A stretch of DNA of 64,000 nucleotides from Venturia oleaginea (lineage: Eukaryota > Ascomycota > Dothideomycetes > Venturiales > Venturiaceae). Below are positions 34,260 through 45,844 of this stretch, piece by piece; position 1 is the first letter of the stretch; each line of letters opens with the position of its first letter. The notes under the pieces are model-generated. The model did not search any database. It saw nothing but the letters and a program-made list of their open reading frames with translations, and was not told where the DNA came from. The DNA is taken from positions 310,001 to 374,000 of the forward strand of contig JABMLP010000015.1 of the NCBI GenBank assembly GCA_013176395.1, given 5' to 3'. The position numbers and the translations under genes were made by a program.

Positions 34260-36378
34260 ATGACTTCCTCTCAAGCTATAGGATACTCTGAAAATCGTTT
34301 CTCTACCTTTCCGTTTCAGTCCACATTCTATAAGGGTGCTAGGTCAGTAGTTGTAGGCTGTCTTCGATCTATACTGACAATTTCAACAGGGGACAACGAG
34401 AATCCTCGCGCTCCGATTATACATTCGACTCGACGAATTCAGATACCTGGATCGAGAATACGCAAAGGTCACGGCGATCTGCCTCTTTTGATGCCTTCAA
34501 TCTCCAACCGCGGTTGTCATCGGATTCAGTACCATCAGAAGACGTCACGGATCAGAACTGGAGAGCCACAAATAGAGCCTCTGAGAACAAAGATAATACC
34601 GCCGCCATTCCATCAAGCAGAAATGTCATCGAGAGGACAAGGACCATGTCCAATGTGTCCCATGGGCATGTATGTTTTCTCCATTTCTCCTAGGCCATGT
34701 CCCACCGAGGCAGGTCTCTCTGTCAGACAAACAGTCTCCAACTAACTCTCCATCCCAGTACAAGCCAGAAGGGACCAGAACCGTCGCCATACTAGGACTC
34801 CTAGTCATCGCCGGCATGTCATTTGCGGCGTTGGCTCTAGGTATCCATTTGCAATTCGCCCAAGCACCACCTGAGCTTCCAGCCTTCCTCGTCGGCAAGA
34901 CAGTATACATTGGTCTGAATGAGCAGGATTGGTATGGGGATCTCATACCGTATAATAGTGGACACTGGGCATGCAGCATGTCCAAAACATCTGTCGTGCT
35001 TACGCCCTTACTCTTGAACCTTCTTCTCACGGCAACGTTCTCGTTTATGGGCTATATCGACGCTACAGTGCTTAGATGGGCTTTGTGGAATAAAAGCACC
35101 CTTGGAGAGCCTATTTATGCTTCGAACCCACGCCTACTCACGCCGCTGAAAGGACATGCTCCACTTTGCTGGCTTACTAATCTCGTGTCTGGAATGGCAC
35201 TCGTTTTGGCGTACGGCGCGACGAATACTTTGACCTTGGAGATCAAGGTTGTTGGTGTCACCGCTGCCAGCCGTGATCCCCTGGATGCGAAACCATTCGA
35301 TGGACCACACCATGGGCTAGATTTCAACGCGCTTTCTATAATCTTTATTGGTGCTTGCTTGTTTGTTCAGTTCTCGATAACGTCGTGGAATATCATGTGG
35401 AATCCAGTACTTGTGAGAACGTGGAGTTCTAATCCGATAACAGTGGGTCGTGCTGGTCATCGATTTGCACGAAGCAAAAGAGATAGCGGGACCGCTTTAC
35501 AGCTTGATTCTCCACATTGGCCTCGCTTTCTGTATATACTCCGACGAAGAAAAACTGAACAGCGAATCGCAACAATATCCAGCGACACAACCTTAGCCGA
35601 ACCAGAATCAGCAAAAGGACATAACCACCTACCATACCCCAAGACCAACCCAAACCACCATCCCAACCTCCACACCACCTGCAAATATCCACGCTATCTA
35701 AAACTCGCCCTCTGGTCTCTAATCACCCTCTCCACCATCGCCGTCATCACCGTCGCCACCTTCGCAACCAAACGAAATTCAAACACCAACCATTTCGTAC
35801 AAAACCAACAACACGACACCGATGTGGCCGCTTACTGGCAATGGTACGGATACCTCTTCTTCCCCTACGTGGCAAACTACTACACCATCATCAGCGACGA
35901 AAGAATCTGGCTAGGAATCATCCTCCAATCGATTTTTCAAGCCCCGATTACGCTGGCTCTGCACTGTACATCCATCATCCTCATTATGAACATGGATGAA
36001 ATATCATGGCGCCTGGTTACATCAAAACATGGGGCGCGGATCGATGGAGATGCGATTCGTGATACATTGCGGAATTGGCCATGTGGCGTGTTTTTCCTTT
36101 TCAAAGCAGTCTTGCAGTGGATTTTTGGGTATGCCATTTATTCTAGCCAGTTACTCGTTAGTGTTTCGTTGATTCCGTTGGTTATACTGTCGGGGCTGCT
36201 GTTTATGCTGGGTTTGTTGTGTGAGTTTATGACGAGGTGGTCACCGAAAGGCACATTGCCGGCGACGTGGGGGAATATTGGTTTGCTGGCTGAGCTGATG
36301 GGGAATGCGGAGGGAAGAGGTGAATATCTCCATTGGGATGAGGAGAAGAGGGTTTTGAAGGCTGGGCCGAGGAGGTAG
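34260..36378 (+). CDS. Polytopic membrane protein of unknown function
   Basis: Three exons join in phase: 34260-34342, 34390-34669 and 34759-36378, for 660 residues. Introns are 47 and 89 nt. The second has GTATGT and an AACTAAC branch point close to CATCCCAG. The N-terminal 120 residues are Ser/Arg-rich and cytosolic-looking. The rest holds about seven hydrophobic segments (such as AILGLLVIAGMSFAALALGI, LALWSLITLSTIAVITVATF and LIPLVILSGLLFMLGLLCEF) split by a His/Lys/Pro-rich loop. The C-terminal LPATWGNIGLLAELM is a signature I associate with a fungal-specific uncharacterised membrane family. No catalytic motif seen. Confidence 0.78.
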
Positions 36379-36701
36379 GCTTGGATGGCCGTTTCGTTCT
36401 GGTTCTTCCCATGCTCTCTCTTTTATACCTTTATCATGTCCTCGTCAGGCTCTCTGGCAGAGTCTTCAATTTCTTTTTCCATTACGATTTGACGTTCTAG
36501 ATGATAATTAGATGCGAAACGTAGTATTACACGTTTTCTGAGAATACGAGTAACCAGATGTCCCATCCGTGGTCAAGTATTAATAATACGTGTATGTGAT
36601 GGTAGAGTACCCAATGTTTAAGTCAACTCCGGAGACGAAGTCTAAAAGGTAAGTTAGGGTCGGAAGATCGTTTTATCAAGGTTAACAGTCTATGATTCTG
36701 G
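36379..36701. other. Short spacer
   Basis: Intergenic trailer between convergent genes; nothing recognised. Confidence 0.5.
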
Positions 36702-37472
36702 TCAGGAGTATGAAAAGTTGCTGCTGTTCTTGACTGGAGGCGTCCGCGGAGGAGTGTTCGCCTCGTTCCGCCTTCTCTTGGCTGGATATGTGAACTTGTC
36801 GTAAGGATTGCCTAGCTCACCCAGATCTCCTTCCTCCACCATGTGACGACATTTTCCTGGATAAGGCTTGAGAAAATCCTTGTCCAAAAGAAACTCCTTC
36901 TCTGGTTGCATTATCTTTTGTTCAAAGCCAGCCGCCCAGTGCTGATAGAGGCCGATCTGCCTTATACACTAAGATATGACACCGAGATCGGAGAGGCGGG
37001 CTTCAATGGTTGAGGAGAGCGCTTGAGCAGCATCGTTGTTCGAGCTGATTAGTCTTTCCAGCTCATTCGCCACATTCTCCAATTGGATGTACATGGTGAG
37101 CTTGTTGTCAGCCAGCCAAGAATCAAACGAGACGCGCATTTCCTCTAAATCTCTCGAGCCATCGGGAACATTAGGTCGTGTCAGAATTTGAACCGGAAGC
37201 TGTGTAGTTGGTGCAAAGGAGTAGAATGACCTCACAGATGGAGAAGCATAAGATTCGTCGGCTGTAGTTCCTACTGTCACACCAGCGAATGTCGTTAAAG
37301 CTTTTCGAAGCTTGAGGAATGCCATGAGGTATTCCAACTGAGTGTCTAGTCTTCCCCAGATCTTGAGCCAAAGATAAGGCTCAGCGATGGCAAATCCTTC
37401 CGAGCGGTGAAACAACTCGTGGATGTTGCTTGGCTCTAGTACTGGGTCAAATGTTTCATCTGGGAAAGGAAT
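36702..37472 (-). pseudogene. Unknown protein gene interrupted by TAG
   Basis: One minus-strand frame from 37472 to 36702 reads like protein (DETFDPVLEPSNIHELFH, then PYLWLKIWGRLDTQLEYL, and at the end PAKRRRNEANTPPRTPP with a basic nuclear-signal-like patch), but it contains a TAG at 36971-36969. The stop could be a nonsense mutation, or lie inside an intron ending at CATATCTTAG. An ATG-started frame at 37663-37436 (GTWKAGLVVSTEKILVT) may be the first exon but is out of phase. No family recognised. Confidence 0.35.
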
Positions 37473-38228
37473 TTACTCTCGTCGGCGGTCTTGCGCGTTG
37501 GAAATTGTCTCTGCATAGTAACCAGGATCTTCTCGGTCGATACCACCAGACCTGCTTTCCATGTTCCCATCTTGAAGGGGTTGATATTCCTATGGTAACC
37601 ATTGAACTCGTGTTGGGGAAGTCGAAGGATGATGGGCGGGCCCAGGAGAGGTGATCTTGCCATGGCGTGTGTGATTCTGTCTAGTCAGGACGCACTGGGG
37701 GTGACAAAATCTTGCCCCACCACTCGATTCGTGTCTCTGCTAGCCCGACGCGTTCCAGTATATTCTTAGTAAACTGTTTGTGTTTGTGTTGTGTTAGGGG
37801 TAAACATCCATCCCATGCAGCAGAAATCAAATCGTACAGTAAGTTACATCCCGTGATTGCTGATATGTCTCTCATAACTAATGCTATCGCTATCGACGTC
37901 GATTCAAGCCTATCATGTTGAGACGACCTGTCTTTTTACGAAACTTGTTGAATGACCAACCGCTACGATGCCATCAATACAGCGCCCTTTCAAGTTTTGC
38001 ATTGACCGAAGATACTGTAGGTCTTGACCCTCCCCACTGGATGATCGTGTCGATGGACATCCTCGCAGATTGAATTTGAGAATTCGCCAAGAGTTTATCA
38101 CCATCGATCATCAATTAGAAGTGAGGCTGATTCGATGCTCAATTGCGCCCAGAATTTTCCCCAAGTCGGCACCATAGTATCCGGGTATCACTGTCCATCT
38201 CCTTCTTCTGGCTCTGCCATAGCCTTCA
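37473..38228. other. Spacer with possible extra exons
   Basis: Minus-strand frames at 37875-37681 (GLAETRIEWWGKIL) and 37663-37473 are protein-like and may belong to the gene at 36702-37472; unproven. Confidence 0.3.
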
Positions 38229-39178
38229 TCAGAACCTCAAATTCGGTAAAAATACAAAGAGGAGCAAAGCCACAAGCCACAATAACCCAACCTGCACATA
38301 TTTCCCCATCATGCCTACCAATAGCGGTCCCAACAGCGGAATCTGTGCCAACAGGCCCTCACCACGTTGGTTCTTTGTCAACTCCCCCATCTTGTTTCCC
38401 GCATCGGCCATGCCAGATACATTCTTGTCCAAGCCCAAGACAGCGCGTCTGACCGTGTCCTTATCTGCTTCTACTGATGTATGGAAATTTACAGCTGAGG
38501 CTTTGAGGGATTGTGCGAGGGTGATCAGAGAGGCCGTGATGTTTTCTTGTTCTGTCCTATCAGCTGCTAGACGAGCTTCTCGGTCTTCTACGTTCTTGGG
38601 AGAGGTGGGCTTATTGCCGTATCTTGAGGAAGTAGTTGTAGCCGTTGTTTCTGTTCCTGAAGCTGTAGAATGTGCATTCCGTGAGCGAAGTGTAGAGGAG
38701 AGATGCGAGGCAGCTTCTTGGGCGTCTGTTGGTTGAGTCTCTAGACTGTCCGAGGCTTTGGAGGCTGGGGCGTAGGAGGGTGATTCTTCTTCTTCTTCGT
38801 CTGAAGAGGATGCTGAGTCTTCAGCGAGGCTGTTGAGCTCCTGCAACCGGGTTTGTAGACGTTTTATGAGGTCGCGTTTTGCTTGTAGGTCGGACTGGGT
38901 AGCTTGTTTTCGCGTTACAGTCTCGATATTGGGCGCGTCATGTTCCAGGCGGAGGAGAAGACATCGAGCATATTCAATGTTCTATGGTGCGTTAGCCAGT
39001 GTGCAGATATCTCAAGATAGGAAATACGTACAGCACCGACCTTTGCCCTTTCATAGCTTGATCTGAGCTCCTGATGGCTTTCGGGGGACAGCAAAGTCCG
39101 TTCCAGTCGCGTCAATATTCTGGACAGGTTGATTTGCGTTGGGTCTGAGCGACTCTCTACAGCGTCTATTCGAGCCAT
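38229..39178 (-). CDS. USE1: Vesicle-transport SNARE Use1
   Basis: Use1 is the Qc-type SNARE of the ER that receives COPI vesicles with Sec20, Ufe1 and Sec22. Exon 1 39178-39032, intron 39031-38982 (50 nt, GTACGT...CATAG), exon 2 38981-38229, total 299 residues. The N-terminal helical region (RILTRLERTLL, then NIEYARCLLLRLEHDAP and DLIKRLQTRLQELN) leads to an acidic Ser/Glu linker. The SNARE region (LITLAQSLKASAVNFHTSVE, then LDKNVSGMADAGNKMGEL) follows, and then a C-terminal membrane anchor (LLWLVALLLFVFLPNLRF), the typical tail-anchored layout with LPxLRF ending. Confidence 0.88.
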
Positions 39179-39577
39179 TGTGGGGTTGGGTTGCTGGTTG
39201 GTGGTGGAATAACTAAGCTTGGAGACAGCGTGTACTTTTTGGAGGTTCGCGTTCTGATGACGACACGTTTTGCGAGAGGCCGCCAACTATTATCGTATCT
39301 TATCGTGTCTTCATCTCTCAATCCTCAGGCAGTAATTTCTATACTAAACAATGACCAAGACAGAGTCGAACCGATATAGCACTGCCACGTCTACTGTTAA
39401 TGATATGGCGCAATCAAGTTCAACGTTCCGGCACCAAATTGCAGTGCAACTTATTTTCTTTCCACTTGAAGCACGAACTGGCTCGTTCTCTTCATCAACC
39501 ATCCATCTGCAACGCAAGTCTTCATTTCTCCTTCTGTTCTACTAGCCATTGAGCCTCTACACATATATTCCCCGACA
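39179..39577. other. Spacer between divergent genes
   Basis: Probable promoters for Use1 (-) and the F-box-like gene (+); nothing else seen. Confidence 0.45.
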
Positions 39578-40181
39578 ATGGCAATGTCGACCCTCGCTGT
39601 GGAACGTTCCGATCCAGTGTCAAAGGAGAGCTCGGAAATCTGCGAACCGCCAGCCATCATGGCTCGTACCTCCATGAACGATGCGAGTATGAAATCTAGC
39701 GATATAGCTACCCAGCTCAAAGTACGTTGACTGCATTCCTATCTTCAGTTCGACCTTGTAAAGTCTGCTCGTACGACTTTCGAAAAATAACGAATTGATG
39801 GCCTCGTAACGACCCCGCCAAGGTGCTCATCGTGGCTGTTAGCAGATCACAATAACTAAGCTGCTCTGCCACTAAAACTCGGTAATATTTCTCCATAATC
39901 TGCCATTTCCAAACGAGACCGAACGAAATGAGCGAGATTTTCTTGAACTTCCTGCCGAGATACGAAATACGATATACGAAATGTGTCTCACTGGAAACAC
40001 GTTCTCGTTCTCGATTGGAAACAAATCTACAGAATTAAAATATCTCTCTCGCCTGCCCAGGGTCTCCAATTTTCACATTGGACTCCTTCGTGCTTGCCGA
40101 CAGATCACGGCTGAAGCCAGTGCTTCCCTCTATACTGGCAACAAATTCTGGTTTACATTAGTCTACTTTCCATTCACGTGA
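39578..40181 (+). CDS. F-box-like (2EXR/DUF7730-type) protein, short or truncated
   Basis: A first exon from ATG 39578 (AMSTLAVERSDPVSKESSE) probably ends at a GTACGT donor after 39720. A second frame (about 39885-40181) has the common fungal motif FLELPAEIRNTIYEMCLTGN and, 45 residues on, GLLRACRQITAEASASLYTG, the paired hallmark of 2EXR/DUF7730 proteins. The second frame stops at 40181, much shorter than usual family members (250-400 residues), so it is likely truncated. The exact second acceptor was not resolved. Confidence 0.5.
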
Positions 40182-40964
40182 CCTTGGTGGATGCTGCAAA
40201 AAATCAAGTTCAAAAGAGGGAGAGAAACTCCAACACGGACGTTTAACTTGCCAAAAAGAAAAATCATAATACAATATGAGTGCATATCTGAAACTCTCTG
40301 CTAAGCGCTTCGCAGCCCCCTCCACGATAGCTGTATTGATTTACTACCACTCTTAATAGCAGTAACCAAAGCTCCCCTTGGCTGTAGATTCCCTCAATTC
40401 GAGATCGATGTCGAGAATCTTCTAGCGAGCTTCAGAAGTCATACTGCCGGAAATTGATCGATATCGATCCATAGTCGGAACAATTCGGAGTCGAGTTACT
40501 TCATGGCCCTGATAAACACGATGACGAACAGGGCGAGGAGGACCGCAACTACTTGGCAAGGTGGTATATTGCTCCGCAACAGCTGCCTATGTGTCTTAGT
40601 TAGTGGAGTCATTCAAATAGCAACGGATAGAGCCAAGGATGTTAACCGAGTCAATGCCTTCGGCCATGATACTCGTACCGAAGAATCGCGTTAAGAGGAA
40701 AGGGACGCGATGCTGCGGAGAAATACAACCAGTGAAAAATAGTAACAAAGGTGAATGCACTGATGGTTGGGTGCGTAACAGACGGATTCACAATCTTCAA
40801 CAATGCCATAAGAGCAGGTACAGATTTCCAGGAATAACTTTTAGCCAGGTGACCTTAGTTCCCGCCTAAGGAAATCAGGCCTCACCGGCCACCACTTCAT
40901 CTCGTCACACGAATCGCTCCGTCGCCCAAGTATCCTCATCAAAATCCGACAGAAACATCAACCA
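40182..40964. other. Spacer, no supported gene
   Basis: Contains GATCGATATCGATC near 40457-40470, another copy of the palindromic motif; no coding sequence. Confidence 0.45.
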
Positions 40965-43742
40965 CTACTTTTTCCGTTCTTTCTCACCAATGCTCCATTC
41001 ATCAGCCATTGGGATGAAATACGCTCCACGCTGCTCCCCATCTTTGCCCCAAGATATCGTTTCCCGCCAACGAAAGCTTTCCCAATCGTCATCCAGCTTA
41101 TACTGTATCTGACTCCACATGTTCTCGTCTATCTTCTTGTGGTACATCAAATTGACACCATCCTCGTTCTCTCGCACGTCTTGAGCAACATAATAGGTCT
41201 GCCAATGGATGTCATCCCAACCAGGTGGTGTCGCTCCTGCGAAGACGGCGCATTCCTGATGCTCACTGCCGAGCTTTAAGAAGAAAGCCAGCAAACGGCG
41301 GATTTGCGCATTTGGTGGCTCCAATGGCTTCTTCTCGAATTCTTGCATACGGGCTTCATCGATGTCTGCCCGCTCGATCCAGATGTCTCGCTCAAACCCA
41401 AGGGATTTGGTCGCTTTAGCCGACTTCGGGCGAGAATGATACTCTTGCAATGCCAATTCCTGGACGACCGAGCTAACATTAATTTGGGAGACAATGGTCA
41501 GTTCCTCCACCGTGCTGTCAAAACCGCGGACCGGTATCATGAGGTTGAGGTAGTATGCGACGCGACTATCCTTTCCGACCCCAATCCTCAGCACACATCC
41601 TTTCTCTTCCTCCGGCAAATTCAGATAGATGTGGTCATCAATCTCGATAGCAGCGGCAGGTGCCTCGAATTTCTGAGTACCCACGAAGGCTGGCGTGCCC
41701 TCCACATGCGGCCTCATAATAGCAACGCGGGTGACTATGTCCGAGATTTTGACGGAAACTTGGTTGGCATAAGCTTTCATGCGATCTCTTCGCTGTGCGT
41801 GAAGCTCTAGGTCGGACTGCTCAACCATGTAATCGAGACCAAGGTCCAAGTATTTGCTTGCTCGGTTCGCAAATTCGATGGTCAAATTGTCAATTTCGTT
41901 TAGTGGCAACGATTGGATGTCAAGGCTGCCAGGTGTCGATGTGGAAAGAACCAGGCTTAAGCTATGGTTACTTGCCTCAAGCTCAATCTTTGATGGGGCT
42001 TTGGGCAAGACCAACTCCTGGTTCGCGCCCGTTCCCAATTTCATCGACTCTCCATCATCTGGCTTGAAAGGGGTTACGTATCCACTGTCTTGAAATGGGT
42101 CTTGGTCTGGCGACTTAAGCTTTTTATCGCTTGACATCTTGTACTTGGATGCCAATTTACGCAGGAGCAAACGAGAAGGATCGTCACCTTCTCCTCTCAT
42201 TAATTTTCTAGCCTCCATAGGCGTCGAATACGATGGGCTTATTCCTAGCTCGAGTTCCTTGCTCGGATAGGTCAGCATGTTCCGGTCCGCTTCTGAAGGT
42301 TAGCCTATGGCGTTCATCAATTCAAGCCTTGCAGCTCGAAATTCTTTTGGAGAAAGCCACTCGCGGTTTGCTGCCAGCTGTCCAAGTTTTCCAAACCAAA
42401 CACCGTTAGAAGAATTGTCGCCGTTTTTGCTTGCCGGCTGGACAGTTTTGCTAGGCGTCTCCTATAGCGCAGCTGGAACTTGATCTGGAGACCTCAACGA
42501 ATTATGTTTTGCGGTCGAAGTCTGGTCCAGGGGACTGTGCAACTTCTTGTTTTCTGCTTGGATTGATTTTGTAAAGACCAGGTCGTACCTTGTGTCGACA
42601 TTTTGGTCTAATGGGCTCAACGGATCCTGCTTTGCACCCAAGTTTTCGTCAAGAGAGGTTTGCAACTCGGTCCTCGCGGCTTGGATTTGCTCTGCCGCCA
42701 GCAACTTATACTTCGGCGCAGAGTCTTGATCTGGAGAGATCTCTGTCCCGTACTTCGCTGCAGCGAGCTTTGCCCAAAGACCACCCGAGGGTTTGCCAAC
42801 GCCCATTCTCGCCGAATCGCCAGCCTGTCTCGGGTTCCAGAAAGCATCGCTTGGTTCTAGCTCTGTATTGGATTGCGCACCCATGTCGACTGCGTCGATA
42901 GTACCGCTTGACACTTCAACCCAATCAACTTCGTCGTTCAATGAATTAGGGACTGAATGCGTCTGGCTAGTCCTCGATAAGATCTTGTCGACAAGTTTGT
43001 CTTCCCTAAAAGTTGTGACATTTGGGTGTCCATCTTTAACATCATTTCCGTTTTCGTCCACCATGCGGCGTCTCGACGGAGAGAGCTTTCCCTTTTCGGC
43101 TTTGGCTGGAGAGCATGATGGTGTTGTGCTGATCTCAAGCGTCTTCTGTGTTCGTTCGTGCCTGTGGCTCGACGATGGTGTCCTTCGAACCTTGACCATC
43201 TTTCGTGGTGATTGGGATGTGGGGTATGTAGCAGCAAGCCTTGCTAGGCCTTGACTTCGAGGTGATTGTGGTATAGGACCTATAGGGTAATTGTCAGCAA
43301 TCAGACGCCGTTCTTCGTTGACAAAATGTCTCGAAAAGCCTGAGCTGTGGTTTATCGAAGGAATCAGTAGGCCTTGGTACGTAACAACTGCTTGCGCCAA
43401 CGCTTGTCCCAGTGGATCAACGTCAGTTCCGGGTAGGGTCTGTTTTTCTTCGTCGCTTTGTTTCGTCGATAAGTTGATGTTTCCAGATGTAATCACCGAG
43501 AGAGAGAGATCAAAAGCAATTCGACCTGGTGGCTCCGGGTCAATTGTCACAACTTGAATGAGACTCTTTGAAATAGGAAGGTCTCTCGGTCGAACTTGAC
43601 AGCCAAGGTGGAGTAATTTCTCTAGCTTCGCTTTGACGGATTTCTTTTTCTTATGGTCATCTCCGAACAGCGAACCGGCAGTGGCAGAAGGTCTTACATG
43701 TAAGATCTTGCGGAATTTTGCAACAAATGGGTGGCTTGCCAT
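40965..43742 (-). CDS. Large unknown protein, frame interrupted by TAG and TAA
   Basis: From ATG 43742 one frame runs to 40965 (about 925 codons) with only two breaks, TAG at 42464-42462 and TAA at 42302-42300. The N-terminus (HPFVAKFRKILHVRPS, then KKKKSVKAKLEKLLHLGCQV) is basic. The middle is Ser/Pro-rich with diverged internal repeats around LWAKLAAAKY / WFGKLGQLAANREW / LLLRKLASKYKM. The C-terminal half is globular-looking (IEIDDHIYLNLPEEEKGCV, then HWQTYYVAQDVRENEDGV). The TAA lies in GGCTAACCTTCAG, which looks like a branch point plus 3' splice site, so both stops may be in an intron whose 5' site I cannot pick. No family recognised. Confidence 0.6.
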
Positions 43743-44241
43743 GTTGGCCGGTGGTAGAACAAGAGTGTGGGACAAAAAGTGGTGAAAGCAATTCTCTTCG
43801 TCGAAAGAAGTCTTATATTGTGATAAACTGGTGTCGAGGGCGATGTTAAGGGCAGCTTTTGGCTGATGAATGACAGAAACTATCAGCTGATAGAGTTCAC
43901 CACTCAGGATGAGATGTGATCTCTTCCTTTCTCTAATAACGATCGAGCAAGGTCGTGACTTGAAGCGATATATTGGGGAATTGAGATGGGATCCTACTTC
44001 CTAACACGGATGTTGCAGAGCCATGCTCTCGTGCACGCTGTCGCACCCTCGTCAACATCTGGTCCTTAGCCTCAACAATAGAGTATTTCACCATTGACTA
44101 AGAGACAAATACCTCTTTCTTCTCTCCCTCACATACACACACAACTTCCAATCGCGATTACGGCAGCAACAATCACATCTACCGAACGGCAATCAAAACA
44201 AGGCCGGAACTCTCAAACATTAATTGCGAAAACAAACAATT
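43743..44241. other. Spacer between divergent genes
   Basis: No gene; likely promoters for the flanking divergent ORFs. Confidence 0.45.
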
Positions 44242-44829
44242 ATGTTTAGGACGTACCTCCCCTCTCCTCCTTTGACTCCTCCGGGACAAAGCCCTTCTCG
44301 GATCTTTGCGTGGTTTTCATTCCGGACAAGCACAACAGGAAAAAAGAGCCCATCAATTACTCCATCTTTGAAGTCACGAGGTGGCCCAGTCCATTCAAAG
44401 TCGCGAAACGATTCAAATAGACTACCAAGCGGATCCACCCACTTGCTTCTCCCACACCAATTCACTCAAAAAAATGCACGCACCAAAGCACAAGACAGAG
44501 AAATTTTGAGCCTAGAATTGGATAAATCAGACTTCCTCCTCACCAACATGAACCTAACCCACCAAAAGAAAGGACTGAAACACGATACCAAAATTCTCGA
44601 AAACGAGCTAAAAGTATTAGAAAACGATATCAAAACCCTAACGAAACAAAATCTCAAGGAAATAACCACGAAGAATAAACTTTATGCGCAACTTACACAT
44701 GCTATTCAAGTTATACATGGATTGGAGACGAAGGAGAATGTGCTGGAGGAGGAGAATATGGAGTTGATACTTGTTAATGCGGGGCTGGAAGAGGCGCGTC
44801 GGGAGGATTTGATGAAGAAGAAGGGTTAA
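44242..44829 (+). CDS. Hypothetical coiled-coil protein
   Basis: A 195-codon ORF from ATG 44242. The first 80 residues are Pro/Ser/Arg-rich (YLPSPPLTPPGQSPSR); the rest is a long Lys/Glu/Leu coiled coil (LENELKVLENDIKTLTKQN, then LEEENMELILVNAGLEEA). No family recognised. The uninterrupted ORF and heptads support coding, but it could be one exon of a longer gene. Confidence 0.45.
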   Translation: MFRTYLPSPPLTPPGQSPSRIFAWFSFRTSTTGKKSPSITPSLKSRGGPVHSKSRNDSNRLPSGSTHLLLPHQFTQKNARTKAQDREILSLELDKSDFLLTNMNLTHQKKGLKHDTKILENELKVLENDIKTLTKQNLKEITTKNKLYAQLTHAIQVIHGLETKENVLEEENMELILVNAGLEEARREDLMKKKG

Positions 44830-45099
44830 ATGCAGAGGGGTGTGTTTGGGGATGCGGAGAGGGAGATGGAGTTGGTGCATCGGGCGCTGACGCTAGAGTA
44901 TGAAGTGGGGTTTTGTAGGAGGGAGGGGGGAGGGAGGGTGGTAGGGGGTAAGGCTGAGGGGTCTTTGAGGAGAGTTGTTGATAAGAGGGATTGAGGAGAG
45001 GTTGGTAGGAATGGTGGGATACGAACCTCGAGAAATAATATTTTTTTCTTCGCCGTGGCTGGAGCCACAGGTTTTTGCTAAAGTGCCCTTTTTTAAACC
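44830..45099. other. Short spacer, purine-rich
   Basis: G/A-rich stretch (about 44870-44970) with no ORF of interest; leads into the LINE 3' break. Confidence 0.4.
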
Positions 45100-45119
45100 A
45101 ATAATACTAGGCCAGAGGA

Positions 45120-45844
45120 TCAAAGTCGAGGCCATCGTTGAAAAATCCAGGTGGTGCTTGACAGAGAAACTGCTTGGGAAGAGGTCAATGGTACTGCTTA
45201 CTTCCGTTCCGTAGAATGTAGCCTCTCCCTTAGGAACGAGATTGGAGAGCTGATAGGCCGCCATATTCAACGATGGCGTCTGCTTCATCTTGTCGCATTG
45301 TTTCTGCTACTTCTTCGCCTCCCCATAACTGGTCGTGTCGATTGAAATCCCCAGTAATGAGAAGTTCCGGTTCGTATCCAAGCTCTTCTGCTGTGTCTTT
45401 GATTGCATCTTCTAGCAGCTGAAGCCGTTCTATCACTGCGGTCCTGTCCCGCTCTCGGTGTGCTTCTGCGGATGGCACGTACACCAAAGCTGTGAAGATT
45501 ACCTTTTCTTGAGTTTTGATGAGGATTGCCGTGATGTCGGGGGACGCCATCGGGATCTGTTTGTAGTCGAGCATTTTCCGGGCCCATATCATCGATCGGA
45601 TAGGCCAAGTGTCGTCTCTGGAGCATGTTGGGAAAACCTGAACGAAATTGTTGTTTATTGCAGGCGCTGCCATCACCCGCCCTGTCTGCGTTTTGAAGCA
45701 GTGTGGTTCTTGTATTAGCAGCGCGTCAAATTTTTTAATAGATTCATCGTTGAGTAGACTAGGTAGCGTCTCTTTCCTCTTCCCTGTGTTGTATGAAAGC
45801 ACGTTGAAATGTCCTCTTGTTGTCGCATTAGTTGTACTTAACAT
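45120..45844 (-). pseudogene. LINE ORF2, endonuclease domain fragment
   Basis: Starts at 45844 with HFNVLSYNTGKRKETLPSL, then LLIQEPHC, VYVPSAEAHRERDR and LLITGDFNRHDQLWGG, the catalytic signatures of an exonuclease-endonuclease-phosphatase domain that nicks target DNA. It shifts frame near 45245: EYGGLSAL in one frame, LVPKGEATFYGTEVSSTIDL in the next. It is lost beyond about 45120. No reverse transcriptase follows. Confidence 0.75.

Noticed and set aside
26136..44829. Secondary-metabolite or defence gene cluster
   Set aside because: No polyketide synthase, peptide synthetase, terpene cyclase, NACHT, HET or nuclease domain was seen among the genes here.
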